Positions 37,326 through 46,400 are shown, numbered from the stretch's first letter. The stretch is DNA of 64,000 bases from Calditerrivibrio nitroreducens DSM 19672 (GCF_000183405.1 NC_014758.1:1116001-1180000), one strand, 5' to 3'. Notes: a model not told the origin generated them from the letters alone. Numbers and translations are program-made.

Positions 37326-39026
37326 TTAATTTATATATTTTTTTTCTAAAAAAATAGCCAACGACGGAGTAGCAAAAGGATAGTTTGAATGCATTTTTTT
37401 TGCAAATTCTACAAATCTATCCAAGTCCACATTCAAATCTACATATCTACCAAGCATCTCACACTCCTTTAAAAATAAACCAAAAGAAGAAGGTGTGGCA
37501 TCATCAAAAATGTCCACCACGTCACTACTTCTATTATACCATAAAATATTTTTGATGTAAAATTTTTCTAATATATCATGTAAAATCTTCTTTCCAATGT
37601 TTAGAAAATTTTTGTCCTTGGTAATAGAAAAAATTTTATTCGTACTGGATAGAAAATATACATAATCCTCCAACACTGAATGTTTTAGTAGTTTACCTCG
37701 ATATGATACACGATTTATTTCCCCATCCACATACATCGTATGAAATATTTTAAAATAACTATCCAAAGCCTTATTGAAATAAAACTCGTCTGATGAAACT
37801 TCATAAAAATCTAACAACGCGCTGATCATCAGACAGTTCCAGGAAAATATGACTTTGTTATCAAAGTTTGGTCGTTTTTTTAAATTTGATCTTCTGATTG
37901 AAATTTTTGAAAATATTGACTGTAACTTTCGAAAAATATCTATATTAATGAAGTTATTAATACGGATATGGTTATTATTGAAATAACAATGCTCCGATAA
38001 AAGCCTTACTTCCTCAACAGTCAGATCAGCAAAAGCTTCCTCAGTTAAGGTATAAAAATAACCTTCCCTCTTATTACCATTTTCATCATAACTATCAGCA
38101 TCATAAGATGCACCAAACCCATACTCAGTATCAAAAAATTCTATACAAAAATCTGCGGTTTTTTTAGCAGTATAGAGATATAAGTCATTTTCTGTTTTTT
38201 CATAAAGCTTCGAAAGAAAAGAGATATTTAATGCATTATCATAGAGCATTTTTTCAAAATGCGGAATATTCCAATCACTATCAACAGTATACCGGAAAAA
38301 ACCACCATCTATGTGGTCATAGATGCCGGATAAACATAATGCATCCGCCGTCTTGACCAAAAATTCCATAATGTCACTATCATCGCCGTGATCCAATAGA
38401 TACTCCATGACAGGTATATTTGGAAATTTTGCGCTCCCTTTTAGTCCACCATTTTTATAATCGAAAAGGTCTTTAAAAGCATTAGAATCTGTTTCTTTAG
38501 ATTCTAAACTTTCACAATCGTAAAATTTCGTAATAAAATTTTGATAGTTTTCTACTGTTAATTTCACTTTTTCATAAGAATTTTTATACAAATTGTTGAT
38601 TGATTCAAGTATTCTCATAAGAGATGGTATCCCATATCTATCCTCTTTTGGAAAGTAAGTCCCTGCATAAAACGGAGAACCATCCAGATCTGCGAAAATA
38701 GTTAAAGGCCATCCTCCTTTACTTCCCGTAATCTGAGCAAAAAATTGATACTTTTTATCCAGGTCAGGATATTCTTCCCTATCGATCTTTATGGGTGTAA
38801 AATTATCGTTCAAAAAAGACGCTATATTTTCATCTGAAAATGACTCCTCCGCCATCACATGACACCAATGACATGAAGAATAACCTATACTTATAAAAAG
38901 TGGCTTAACAACTGAATCTTTGATTTTTAAATAATTACTCCAACTTATCCATTTTACAGGATTATCGGCATGTTGAAGCAAATACAGACTGTTTTCATCC
39001 CTTAAGCTATTTAAGACTGTTTTCAT
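37326..39026 (-). CDS. YyaL/SSP411 (DUF255) thioredoxin-domain protein
   Basis: 566 residues, shorter than the usual 650-700 of this family. The N-terminal thioredoxin-like domain has LYLLQHADNPVKWISW, SIGYSSCHWCHVMAEESF (CHWCH), IKIDREEYPDLD and GGWPLTIFADLDGSPFYAGTYFP. The rest is an alpha/alpha barrel-like region (HIDGGFFRYTVDSDWNIPHFEKMLYDNA). The role of the family is unclear. The present start, ATG 39026, lies inside a 28-bp tandem duplication that shifted the frame of an apparently older start at 39054. Confidence 0.88.
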   Translation of the reverse strand: MKTVLNSLRDENSLYLLQHADNPVKWISWSNYLKIKDSVVKPLFISIGYSSCHWCHVMAEESFSDENIASFLNDNFTPIKIDREEYPDLDKKYQFFAQITGSKGGWPLTIFADLDGSPFYAGTYFPKEDRYGIPSLMRILESINNLYKNSYEKVKLTVENYQNFITKFYDCESLESKETDSNAFKDLFDYKNGGLKGSAKFPNIPVMEYLLDHGDDSDIMEFLVKTADALCLSGIYDHIDGGFFRYTVDSDWNIPHFEKMLYDNALNISFLSKLYEKTENDLYLYTAKKTADFCIEFFDTEYGFGASYDADSYDENGNKREGYFYTLTEEAFADLTVEEVRLLSEHCYFNNNHIRINNFINIDIFRKLQSIFSKISIRRSNLKKRPNFDNKVIFSWNCLMISALLDFYEVSSDEFYFNKALDSYFKIFHTMYVDGEINRVSYRGKLLKHSVLEDYVYFLSSTNKIFSITKDKNFLNIGKKILHDILEKFYIKNILWYNRSSDVVDIFDDATPSSFGLFLKECEMLGRYVDLNVDLDRFVEFAKKMHSNYPFATPSLAIFLEKKYIN

Positions 39027-39042
39027 CCCTTAAGCTATTTAA
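38987..39042. repeat. Tandem 28-bp duplication across the YyaL-type gene start
   Basis: 38987-39014 and 39015-39042 are identical 28-bp units, and GACT at 39043-39046 begins a third. Because 28 is not a multiple of three, the extra copy moves the gene frame relative to upstream codons. Confidence 0.95.
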
Positions 39043-39141
39043 GACTTTTTCCATCTTAAAATGATACTATAATAATTTTAAAAACAAATCAAGTAAAAAA
39101 ACAAACTGCCGTCACCTCATCTTTTGCAACCAAAACAATAA

Positions 39142-39236
39142 GTAGGGTCGAATCTATGTGTTTGCCCTATGAAGAGTAAAACTAATCGTTTAACTATAGA
39201 TGTATCATCAGGGCAGACACACAGGTCTGCCCCTAC
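39142..39236. repeat. Degenerate MITE-like palindromic element, 95 bp
   Basis: The left end GTAGGGTCGAATCTATGTGT and the reverse complement of the right end GTAGGGGCAGACCTGTGTGT match over 27 bp at about 20 positions. Within the right arm GGGCAGAC (39211-39218) pairs perfectly with GTCTGCCC (39225-39232), followed by CTAC and seven T. It lies in the about 300-bp gene-free stretch between the YyaL-type gene and the DUF438 gene, in which I see no gene. Similar GTAGGGGC palindromes occur in many genomes as small non-coding repeats. Confidence 0.6.
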
Positions 39237-39357
39237 TTTTTTTATTGTGTAGAATTTTACAAGCATAACTTATTAACTATTCATGAACAAATAATAAATA
39301 ACTGATGACACTGATCTATAGGTTATTTTACTAATCCCTAATGTAATAAATATCAAA

Positions 39358-40467
39358 TCACCAATCAAGGAGCCTTTTTACCCCGGTAATCTTCTGTATT
39401 TCTGAAATATCCTGGGTGACCTCCACAATACCTTTATATTCACCCTTTTCATTTACCACTGCGTAGTATTGAATAAAGAGAAATTTATTTTTAAAAGGGA
39501 TCCAGAAAAAAGCATGACTTTTTTCACCCTTTTTAAAGCTTTCGATTATTTTATTTACCACGCCCACACTTTCATGAGGATGACAATTCTGAACTTTTCT
39601 TCCAATGACAGATTTTGTCCGCACAAATGTTCTATCCTTAGGGGTCGAAAAGTATCTCACCTCATCATTTTCATCTATGTATGTGATATCCACAGGTAGA
39701 TGATTGAAGATTAGTTTTATCTGCTCTAAAGTTAATTCCCCTGTACCTAAATCTAAAACTCTTCCCTGCTGTAAACTCTTTTCTTCAAACATATCAAAGT
39801 TATAATCTATTTTTATAAGGTTTGAGTCCCCAATATCTTTTAAGATTTTTATCTGCACATCCTGTTCTAAAACTTCATCCATAGCTGGGTAAAGAATATA
39901 ATCCTCCCTGAATATCAGTGAATTGATGTCAAAAAAGATTCTTCCCACGATCTGATGAAAATATTTGATATCCAAATTATCTGTTTTGAGAAGATCCAGC
40001 ATCTTTTTCAAATTTTTTCTTACGTCGTCCTGTTCCGACCACATAATTTTTAGACAGTTATAATTAGGATAATGTTTCTCGATTGCTGGAAATAAGATAT
40101 TTTCTTTCACTTTGTAATAGTTATCAATTTTTGATAAAGCATTAAAATCATCCAATAATTTGTTTTTAAATTTGCTCAGTTCTTCTTCAGATTTAATCTC
40201 TTTAACAATCGATTTTATATTTCTTAATCTTTCTTTTACCTCTTCATTAAATTTTTTTAGATGACTGAAAACAGAATCTTCTTCGTAATTATGATGAATT
40301 TTTTGTACGAGTGTGTTATAGCAAAGATTCAATACTTTATTAACCGCAACTTTGATCTTTTCAAGTTGATAACCATATTCTAAAACTTTATGAAAACCAT
40401 CGATTACGTCAAAATTATCAATCTCATCGATATTTTTTATATAGTCTAAAATATCCCCATCATTCAT
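39358..40467 (-). CDS. DUF438 protein: hemerythrin-like domain plus PAS domain
   Basis: About 369 residues from ATG 40467 (a TTG one codon earlier is less likely). The first 70 residues are helical. Residues about 75-220 are hemerythrin-like, with KENILFPAIEKHYP and REDYILYPAMDEVL as the E-x-x-x-x-P blocks and several His. Residues about 245-365 are a PAS domain (LPVDITYIDENDEVRYFS, VGVVNKIIESFKKG, VNEKGEYKGIVEVTQDISEI). DUF438 proteins are thought to sense oxygen, nitric oxide or redox state through iron or heme. A broken PAS gene lies directly upstream on the same strand. Confidence 0.85.
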   Translation of the reverse strand: MNDGDILDYIKNIDEIDNFDVIDGFHKVLEYGYQLEKIKVAVNKVLNLCYNTLVQKIHHNYEEDSVFSHLKKFNEEVKERLRNIKSIVKEIKSEEELSKFKNKLLDDFNALSKIDNYYKVKENILFPAIEKHYPNYNCLKIMWSEQDDVRKNLKKMLDLLKTDNLDIKYFHQIVGRIFFDINSLIFREDYILYPAMDEVLEQDVQIKILKDIGDSNLIKIDYNFDMFEEKSLQQGRVLDLGTGELTLEQIKLIFNHLPVDITYIDENDEVRYFSTPKDRTFVRTKSVIGRKVQNCHPHESVGVVNKIIESFKKGEKSHAFFWIPFKNKFLFIQYYAVVNEKGEYKGIVEVTQDISEIQKITGVKRLLDW

Positions 40468-40522
40468 CAATTTTGGAGTAATATATACTATAAAATCAGC
40501 TTTTTTTGACTCAGAATAGATG

Positions 40523-40846
40523 TCATACCTCTTTAAAATTTGCCGAAATGTAGGTTAATTTTACATTTTCTTCTATCAGTTTTAGCGACAAATATAGATA
40601 CACATTGGTTCCATCCTTTTTAAGACCTTTTCTTTTAATCAGCTTACCTTTATGCTTTATAACCCAGATGAAAAAAACCTACAATAACCATGCCAACATC
40701 TTTTCTCTTAGATTCTCCTGGATTATGATATCAAGGGGCTGCCCTACTGCCTCCTCTCTGCTAAAACCAAAAATTCTCTCAAATTCACCACCAACATCAA
40801 CAATAAAACCATCTTTATCTGAAATAACATCGAAACAATTTTCCAT
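40523..40846 (-). pseudogene. Degraded PAS-domain gene
   Basis: From ATG 40846 the frame reads VISDKDGFIVDVGGEFERIF then GFSREEAVGQPL, a clear PAS N-terminal half, and ends at TAG 40681-40679. Shifting frame gives HGYCRFFSSG, the expected PAS helix, up to another stop. A further shift near 40655 gives GKLIKRKGLKKDGTNVYLYL to TGA 40525-40523, the PAS C-terminal half. Two frameshifts plus stops make it a pseudogene of a small PAS protein. The first stop is TAG, so selenocysteine is not an explanation. Confidence 0.72.
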
Positions 40847-40873
40847 AAATAACCAACAGCTACAATTTACTAT

Positions 40874-41563
40874 TCAAACTCCCGCCAGCATATCAAAGTT
40901 GTTTAAAATATAATCCGCAATGTGCAAATCATCCTTCGTTGTTATTTTTAAATTATACCATTCAGACTCCACAAACCCCACTTCATACCCAAAATACTCA
41001 AGTGCCATCGCCTCATCCGTTATATGAACTCCACGGGATACAATTTCGCTCATACATTTTAAAAGAATTTTTCTATTAAAAATCTGTGGTGTATGTACAA
41101 GAATAAGTCTTTTTCTATCAATGGTTTGCTCAATCCTATCATCATTAATCAGCTTAGCTGTATCTTTTACTCTTACACCACATATCATACCAGGATAATC
41201 CACATAATTTTCCATACATCTATCAAGTATGATTTTTGATAAAAATGGTCTTGCGGCATCATGAATAAGGACATAATCCCCAGAAGCCCTCAGAAGTGCA
41301 TTGTACACTGTATCCTGTCTTTCTCTTCCGGAAGGGGATAATATATAATTTTTAATCCCCACCTCCTCCACTATCTCTTCTATTCTTGAAAAATCCTCTT
41401 CAGCCGCTCCAATTATCAATTCCAGAGAATCAACGTTCTTCAACCTAAGCAATGTATAGTAGAGAATCGGTTTTCCACCCAATTGATAAAACTGTTTCTT
41501 TTCCTCTGAAGAAAATCTGCTACCAACTCCACCCGCAGGGACAATAATACTCAAACTACTCAT
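40874..41563 (-). CDS. ispD: 2-C-methyl-D-erythritol 4-phosphate cytidylyltransferase
   Basis: 229 residues. Third step of the MEP isoprenoid pathway (CTP + MEP to CDP-ME). SIIVPAGGVGSRFSSEEKKQ is the nucleotide-binding loop, slightly altered from AAGxGxRMG. GRERQDTVYNAL, VLIHDAARPFL, VKDTAK and HTPQIF are all family blocks. It begins with a 4-bp overlap on the PIN-TRAM gene, a pairing also seen in other bacteria. No ispF is adjacent. Confidence 0.96.
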   Translation of the reverse strand: MSSLSIIVPAGGVGSRFSSEEKKQFYQLGGKPILYYTLLRLKNVDSLELIIGAAEEDFSRIEEIVEEVGIKNYILSPSGRERQDTVYNALLRASGDYVLIHDAARPFLSKIILDRCMENYVDYPGMICGVRVKDTAKLINDDRIEQTIDRKRLILVHTPQIFNRKILLKCMSEIVSRGVHITDEAMALEYFGYEVGFVESEWYNLKITTKDDLHIADYILNNFDMLAGV

Positions 41564-42543
41564 ATATTCTTTAACTTGACAAAAACTATCCTACCAGACT
41601 CACTCTGTAAAATCGAGCTTACAACCACATCAACTGTTTTACCTATAAATGGTCTTCCATTCTCCACAACCACAAGGGTACCGTCATCAAGATATCCAAC
41701 CCCCTGTCCAGGCTCTTTACCCTCCTTTTGAATGGTAATTTTAAACTCATCCTGAGGAAACAGAGTTTGTCTCAATGCCAATGCAAGCTGATTTATATTC
41801 ATACAGACAACACCATGAATCTCAGCTACCTTAACAAGGTTATAATCAGTAGTTACAAGTTTGCCATTTAAATTTTTGGTACATGCAATCAATTTTTCAT
41901 CCACCGTGTTATATTCAGCATATTCATCATTTACAACCTCAACAGCATTTATCTTCTGATCCTGTATCTTTTTTAATATATCAAGCCCCCTTTTACCTTT
42001 TTGCCTTCTGAAATGATCGTGGGAATCTGCAATGTTCTGGAGCTCTTTCAGGACAAAAGAAGGGATTATAATCTTTGACTCTATAAAATTTGCCATTATG
42101 ATGTCATAAATACGACCATCTATTATAGATGAAGTATCAAGAATTTTTGGAATCTCAATAATCTTCGTTTTGAATCCCTTATCCTTCCTTGACCACTTCT
42201 GAAAAAGGTAGTCGATTAAGATATGATTTTTGTAACCAATAAATATTCCTATATAACCCATAATGAAGTTGAAGCCAAGCTTCACTGGATCAGAAAGGAA
42301 AAAAGTTTCAAAAGCTTTTGTGAGCAAAAACGATATAAGCAAAAATAAAAGACCACCAATAAAGCCACCAATTATTTTGGTACTTTTAAGATCAGATATC
42401 AATATTTCGATGATATTAATCAATAAAATAACCCCCAGACCATAAACAACAGCATAATTGATATCTATCCCCAGTTGGTTTCTCAAAAAAATAAAAGCAG
42501 TAAGAATCACAATAGAATAAATTAACCTAAATTTCCACATCAT
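41560..42543 (-). CDS. PIN-TRAM domain membrane protein (YacL-like)
   Basis: 327 residues. Four membrane segments in residues 1-115 are followed by a PIN nuclease domain with its acidic residues (PKILDTSSIIDGRI, FVLKELQNIAD, NTVDEKLI, LVTTDYNLVKVA). A C-terminal TRAM domain follows (EGKEPGQGVGYLDDGTLVVVENG). The family is a membrane-anchored putative RNase. It is translationally coupled to ispD. Confidence 0.92.
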   Translation of the reverse strand: MMWKFRLIYSIVILTAFIFLRNQLGIDINYAVVYGLGVILLINIIEILISDLKSTKIIGGFIGGLLFLLISFLLTKAFETFFLSDPVKLGFNFIMGYIGIFIGYKNHILIDYLFQKWSRKDKGFKTKIIEIPKILDTSSIIDGRIYDIIMANFIESKIIIPSFVLKELQNIADSHDHFRRQKGKRGLDILKKIQDQKINAVEVVNDEYAEYNTVDEKLIACTKNLNGKLVTTDYNLVKVAEIHGVVCMNINQLALALRQTLFPQDEFKITIQKEGKEPGQGVGYLDDGTLVVVENGRPFIGKTVDVVVSSILQSESGRIVFVKLKNI

Positions 42544-42592
42544 TACCCCTTTTCATTATCTAAATTTCCACCTTCAATACCTTCCAATTTTG

Positions 42593-42620
42593 ATTATAAT
42601 TATATTTCTCTTTAATTCAA
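42593..42620 (-). promoter_or_regulatory. Predicted promoter of the PIN-TRAM/ispD genes
   Basis: On the minus strand TTGAAT (42620-42615) and TATAAT (42598-42593) are 16 bp apart in the 88-bp gap after the YggT gene. Confidence 0.5.
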
Positions 42621-42631
42621 CAATATTTCAT

Positions 42632-43435
42632 TTAAATATATATTCTTAAAAGTAGATTCCTGATAATCTCTATAATTATAAGCACCACAAAGGCGGAGAG
42701 ATCCAGAAAGCCCAGAGGTGGAATTATTCTCCTAAATGGCGCAAGTATCGGCTCTGTAAGTGAATATACAATTTGCACAAATGGATTCCTCGGATCAGGA
42801 CTCACCCAGGAGATCAAAGCTCTTATAACAATAAGCCAGAAAAGGTAAGAAAGTAATGAATCGATTATGTTAACACTACCTGAAAGAAATTTTACCAGAG
42901 CACCTGTTAAAAAGAGATCCCCTCTGTAAATAAAGTTTAAAATGGCATTCAAACCTACTATTACGACCCCATAAATAAATATCATAAGGATAATCGCCGG
43001 AAAAACTATCCTGTTATCCTGAATATTAATAAATTTTCTCGTAAATTTTATCCATGGTAAGCCAATCCTATAAAAATATATGGAATAATACGTTTGAATC
43101 CCTATACCTGCCCCTAATATGATGGATATAATGAAAAATACAGATAGAAAACTTAAATTATCCAGAATAGTATCCAGTAAGATAATGGAAGCAAAAGAAA
43201 AATTCCCTAACACATTTACTAAAAATTGCAAGAAAATGATGAAAATTATCATAAAAGGGATATATTTATCAGTAACAGCTTTACTTTTACCTTTAAAAAG
43301 ATTAGAAAAAATCGGCTCCGTTAAAGAAGCCACCATTTTACCAAAAGGGTTAAAATAAAGCTCCTGTGATGTAAATATAGACCTAAAAATCAAGACAATT
43401 ATGTAAAATTTTAAAATAATATTTATAAAAGACAT
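42632..43435 (-). CDS. YggT-family membrane protein with two YggT-like halves
   Basis: 267 residues, about twice the length of YggT proteins with one unit. The C-terminal half has the signature RALISWVSPDPRNPFVQIVY and SLTEPILAPFRRIIPP followed by a hydrophobic helix. The N-terminal half repeats a weaker version (FRSIFTSQELYFNPFGKMVA, SLTEPIFSNLF). At least six membrane segments are visible. YggT proteins are linked to septum positioning and osmotic protection, but their molecular role is unknown. It lies 9 bp downstream of yggS, a common pair. Confidence 0.9.
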   Translation of the reverse strand: MSFINIILKFYIIVLIFRSIFTSQELYFNPFGKMVASLTEPIFSNLFKGKSKAVTDKYIPFMIIFIIFLQFLVNVLGNFSFASIILLDTILDNLSFLSVFFIISIILGAGIGIQTYYSIYFYRIGLPWIKFTRKFINIQDNRIVFPAIILMIFIYGVVIVGLNAILNFIYRGDLFLTGALVKFLSGSVNIIDSLLSYLFWLIVIRALISWVSPDPRNPFVQIVYSLTEPILAPFRRIIPPLGFLDLSAFVVLIIIEIIRNLLLRIYI

Positions 43436-43444
43436 ACCACCTCC

Positions 43445-44134
43445 CTAACCCCTTTCTCCAAAAATTGCAGAACCTATTCTAACCATATTAGCCCCCTCTT
43501 CTATCGCAATCTCAAAATCATCACTCATCCCCATCGACAGAATATCAAATTCTTTGAATTTCCGATACTTTTCCCTTGTTTCATCAAACAATGCTTTCAT
43601 CTTTCTAAAATTATCTCTATTCATCTCTGGATCATCATAAAACGGTGGGATAAACATAAGCCCCCTGACTCGTAAACAGGTGAAATCCTTCATCTTTTCC
43701 ATCATTTCGTCAAACTCCTCGATCTTCACACCATACTTCTGGGGTTCATTGACAAGATTAACCTGGATAAGAATATCCTGTACCCTATGAATTGAGTAAA
43801 AATAGCTATTCATCTTTTCGGCTAAATGCAAACTATCAACAGAGTGAATAAGACTGAAATAATCCTTCAGCATCCTGATTTTGTTCGTCTGTACATGCCC
43901 TATCATATGAAATTTGATATCGGGGAATGATTTTAAATGTTCAATCTTACCCGAAGCTTCCTGTAAACGGCTCTCTCCAAAAATTCTCAAACCGTATCTA
44001 TAGGCATCAATTATTCTTTCAACAGGAAATGTTTTGCTCACCGCCACAAGTGTAATATCATCCAATCTTCTACCCGATTTGACAGCTGCTCTATGCATCT
44101 TTTCAGTAATATATCTTATTCTATCACCTATCAT
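43445..44134 (-). CDS. yggS: PLP homeostasis protein (YggS/PLPBP family)
   Basis: 229 residues, a single alanine-racemase-type TIM barrel. The PLP lysine is in ITLVAVSKTFPVERI. FGESRLQEA, FHMIGHVQTNKI, LIQVNLVNEPQKYGV, LRVRGLMFIPP and the C-terminal LSMGMSDDFEIAIEEGANMV are all typical. It buffers PLP and is not a racemase. It overlaps pgeF by 4 bp and precedes the YggT gene. Confidence 0.96.
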   Translation of the reverse strand: MIGDRIRYITEKMHRAAVKSGRRLDDITLVAVSKTFPVERIIDAYRYGLRIFGESRLQEASGKIEHLKSFPDIKFHMIGHVQTNKIRMLKDYFSLIHSVDSLHLAEKMNSYFYSIHRVQDILIQVNLVNEPQKYGVKIEEFDEMMEKMKDFTCLRVRGLMFIPPFYDDPEMNRDNFRKMKALFDETREKYRKFKEFDILSMGMSDDFEIAIEEGANMVRIGSAIFGERG

Positions 44135-44859
44135 AACTTACCCAACAAAGAAAGCATTCTACCTGTATCACCATTATCCCTTCTATAAGAGTATAAATAA
44201 TCTTTACAAAAACTGCAATAATTTAAAATCTCAATATTGATAATATCAAGATTTTTTAGTTTTTCAATTATGATTTCTTTTAAATCGAGATGGTATCTAC
44301 CATCTTTTATCAAATAAAAATTTGATCTCGATATCCGGGAGAATTTTTCAACTAACTCCTCCCCTACCTCATAACATTTGCCGCATATACCTGGTCCCAC
44401 ATAAGCTGTTCTAACTTTATCCCCATGTTTGCAAAAAAGTTCATTTGCATTCTCAATTATCCCCAGAAAAATCCCCCTCCAACCACAATGCAGATTTGCC
44501 ACGTAGCTCTCTCCTATAAGTTGAACTGTCCAACAATCCGCCGTCTGAATACCTGTAATTACCCCATTTAAAGAAGTAAAAATACCATCCCCCTCTTCTA
44601 TTGCGAAGTCATAATTATCAAGTACTATTATCTTTGCTGAATGTATCTGCTTTAATATCTTGATATTTCTAAAACCAAAAATAGATTTTAATCTCTCATA
44701 ATTTTTATCAACATTTTCATCTGAAGTGTAGTATCCAAGATTAAAAGAATTATAATTACCAGTGCTGTAGCCTGAGAACCTCGTGGTAAATGCCTGAAAA
44801 ATCCCCGGAGCTACCATATCAGGCTTTATAATCATCAATTTTTTATAAGCTGCAAGCAC
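44131..44859 (-). CDS. pgeF: Peptidoglycan editing factor PgeF (YfiH, laccase-domain)
   Basis: 242 residues. The metal-binding motifs are ILKQIHSAKI, ADCW (ADC motif), NLHCGWRGIF and AYVGPGICGKCYEVGEEL. The C-terminal FCKDYLYSYRRDNGDTGRM is also conserved. The family has been described as multicopper oxidase-like and as a peptidoglycan editing factor that removes misincorporated L-Ser residues; purine-nucleoside activity is also reported. It overlaps the radical SAM gene by 25 bp. Confidence 0.94.
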   Translation of the reverse strand: MLAAYKKLMIIKPDMVAPGIFQAFTTRFSGYSTGNYNSFNLGYYTSDENVDKNYERLKSIFGFRNIKILKQIHSAKIIVLDNYDFAIEEGDGIFTSLNGVITGIQTADCWTVQLIGESYVANLHCGWRGIFLGIIENANELFCKHGDKVRTAYVGPGICGKCYEVGEELVEKFSRISRSNFYLIKDGRYHLDLKEIIIEKLKNLDIINIEILNYCSFCKDYLYSYRRDNGDTGRMLSLLGKL

Positions 44860-46400
44860 CTTTCATACTCCATTTTTATATTCTCTATAGGGAAAATTGG
44901 CTCAACAAGATCTTCCCATGGGTATTTATCGTGACTAAGATAAATATATGAATAATCGAAATTTTTTAAAGCCTTCTTCAGGTTGAAATCGTTATTAATG
45001 TAACAAATGTAAAGTTCATATATATTCTTCTGAGCTTTTGCAAGGATCGATTGGATGACTGCATCTTTATAAGGCATAATGTCAAACTTTAAATTTGGAA
45101 TCTTTTTCAGCTCCGACAAAATCTTAAGTTTTTCATTGTACTCATCCTCTCTCACCAATGGGAAATATTGCATTGGTGTAAAAGGTTTGGGATTAAAAAC
45201 ATTAATGGACACCTTTATCTTACCCAATCTGTTATGACGATCCCTCTGCACAGCTCTGAATATCTCACCGATATTTTTTATCCTTTTCACCATAGATGAT
45301 ACGTCATCCACCCCTTCTCCGGGCAAACAAAAGATGTAGTACAATTTGAGATTTTCTATACCAGCTTCCGCCACTTTTTCAACCACATCGTAAATCTGAT
45401 GTTCTGTTATATTTTTTTTAATAAGCTTTTTCAGTTTTTCGGATACCACCTCTTCCGCAATGGTAATCGATCTTACCCCCAGAAGTTTCAGTTTTTCCAG
45501 CATCTCTTTCTTAAGAGAATCTATTCTCAGAGAAGAAACTGAGATTTTTAATCTTTTTTGAATCATCCAGCTTAGCAGATTATCAAGCCCGTCTATATCA
45601 CCAAAAGCAGCGCTGATTATCCCTATATTATCGGAAAAACTTTCATTTTCAATAATTTCTTTAATTTTATCTATATCTACTTTTCTATATGGTCTTAAAT
45701 TGTAACCTGTCGTGCAAAATCTACAACTAAACCTACATCCCCTGGAAGCCTCCACCAGAAAGAGATCGCTAAAGTCACCTTTACAACTCTTAATTGTGGA
45801 AAATATAGGTTCACAGGAATAATCTATAGCCGGTTTTGCCAATCTATTCTGGCCAGAATAGACGGAGAAATTAAACTGCTTCAAAACATCTATAAATCTA
45901 TTTTTATCCTGATAATCGGTAAAAATCGATTTGGTGGATTCATAAATAGGTCTAAAATCTCCACAAAGGATGATATCCACAATATCGATAAGTATCTGTG
46001 GATTTATAACGGTAAGGGCACCACCGGCGATTATAGGTGGATAATCAGAACCTCTGTCTCTGCTTAATATAGGAATCTTCTGGGAATGCAGAAATTTTAC
46101 TAAATTTAAAACATCCTCTTCAAAATTTATACTAACAGCAATTATATCAAATTCCCTCAAAAATCTCTGATTTTCTATTGAAAGGTTATCTTCATAGAAA
46201 TCGAGAACAAACCTTTCACATGCAATCCCATCTGTTTCATTAAAGAGCTTATAGACAAACTGAAAACCTAAATTCTGGGAAGCTATCTCGTAAACATTTG
46301 GGTAAATGAGTGCAATCTTCACCCTACCAGTCGGTTTCTTGACCCCCTCTCTTCTGGCTATATCTCTATAGTATTCAATTACTTTCCATTTTTCCATCAT
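44835..46400 (-). CDS. B12-binding-type radical SAM protein
   Basis: 521 residues. Residues about 25-150 form a B12-binding-like Rossmann domain (KIALIYPNVYEIASQNLGFQ, IIAVSINFEEDVLN, IIAGGALTVINP). The radical SAM motif is EASRGCRFSCRFCTTGYNLR (C-x3-C-x2-C). Later blocks (ISVSSLRIDSLKKEML, NLKLYYIFCLPGE, KVSINVFNPKPFTPMQYFP) match a family often paired with TIGR03936-type proteins. The substrate is unknown. It overlaps plsC by 26 bp upstream and pgeF by 25 bp downstream. Confidence 0.85.
   Translation of the reverse strand: MMEKWKVIEYYRDIARREGVKKPTGRVKIALIYPNVYEIASQNLGFQFVYKLFNETDGIACERFVLDFYEDNLSIENQRFLREFDIIAVSINFEEDVLNLVKFLHSQKIPILSRDRGSDYPPIIAGGALTVINPQILIDIVDIILCGDFRPIYESTKSIFTDYQDKNRFIDVLKQFNFSVYSGQNRLAKPAIDYSCEPIFSTIKSCKGDFSDLFLVEASRGCRFSCRFCTTGYNLRPYRKVDIDKIKEIIENESFSDNIGIISAAFGDIDGLDNLLSWMIQKRLKISVSSLRIDSLKKEMLEKLKLLGVRSITIAEEVVSEKLKKLIKKNITEHQIYDVVEKVAEAGIENLKLYYIFCLPGEGVDDVSSMVKRIKNIGEIFRAVQRDRHNRLGKIKVSINVFNPKPFTPMQYFPLVREDEYNEKLKILSELKKIPNLKFDIMPYKDAVIQSILAKAQKNIYELYICYINNDFNLKKALKNFDYSYIYLSHDKYPWEDLVEPIFPIENIKMEYERCLQLIKN

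Noticed and set aside
38987-39046. 28-bp repeats considered as a CRISPR remnant
   Set aside because: The copies are directly adjacent with no spacer and lie within a coding start. No cas genes are in the window.
39211-39240. Perfect hairpin plus T-tract as a transcription terminator
   Set aside because: No plus-strand gene lies upstream to terminate. It is better explained as the better-preserved arm of a palindromic repeat, although it may terminate stray transcripts.
40679-40681. Stop inside the PAS gene considered as a recoded codon
   Set aside because: It is TAG, and two frameshifts would also be needed. A pseudogene is the simpler reading.
40605-40913. Plus-strand open frame over the ispD end and PAS pseudogene
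   Set aside because: It is the reverse of two recognisable minus-strand sequences and has no family features of its own.
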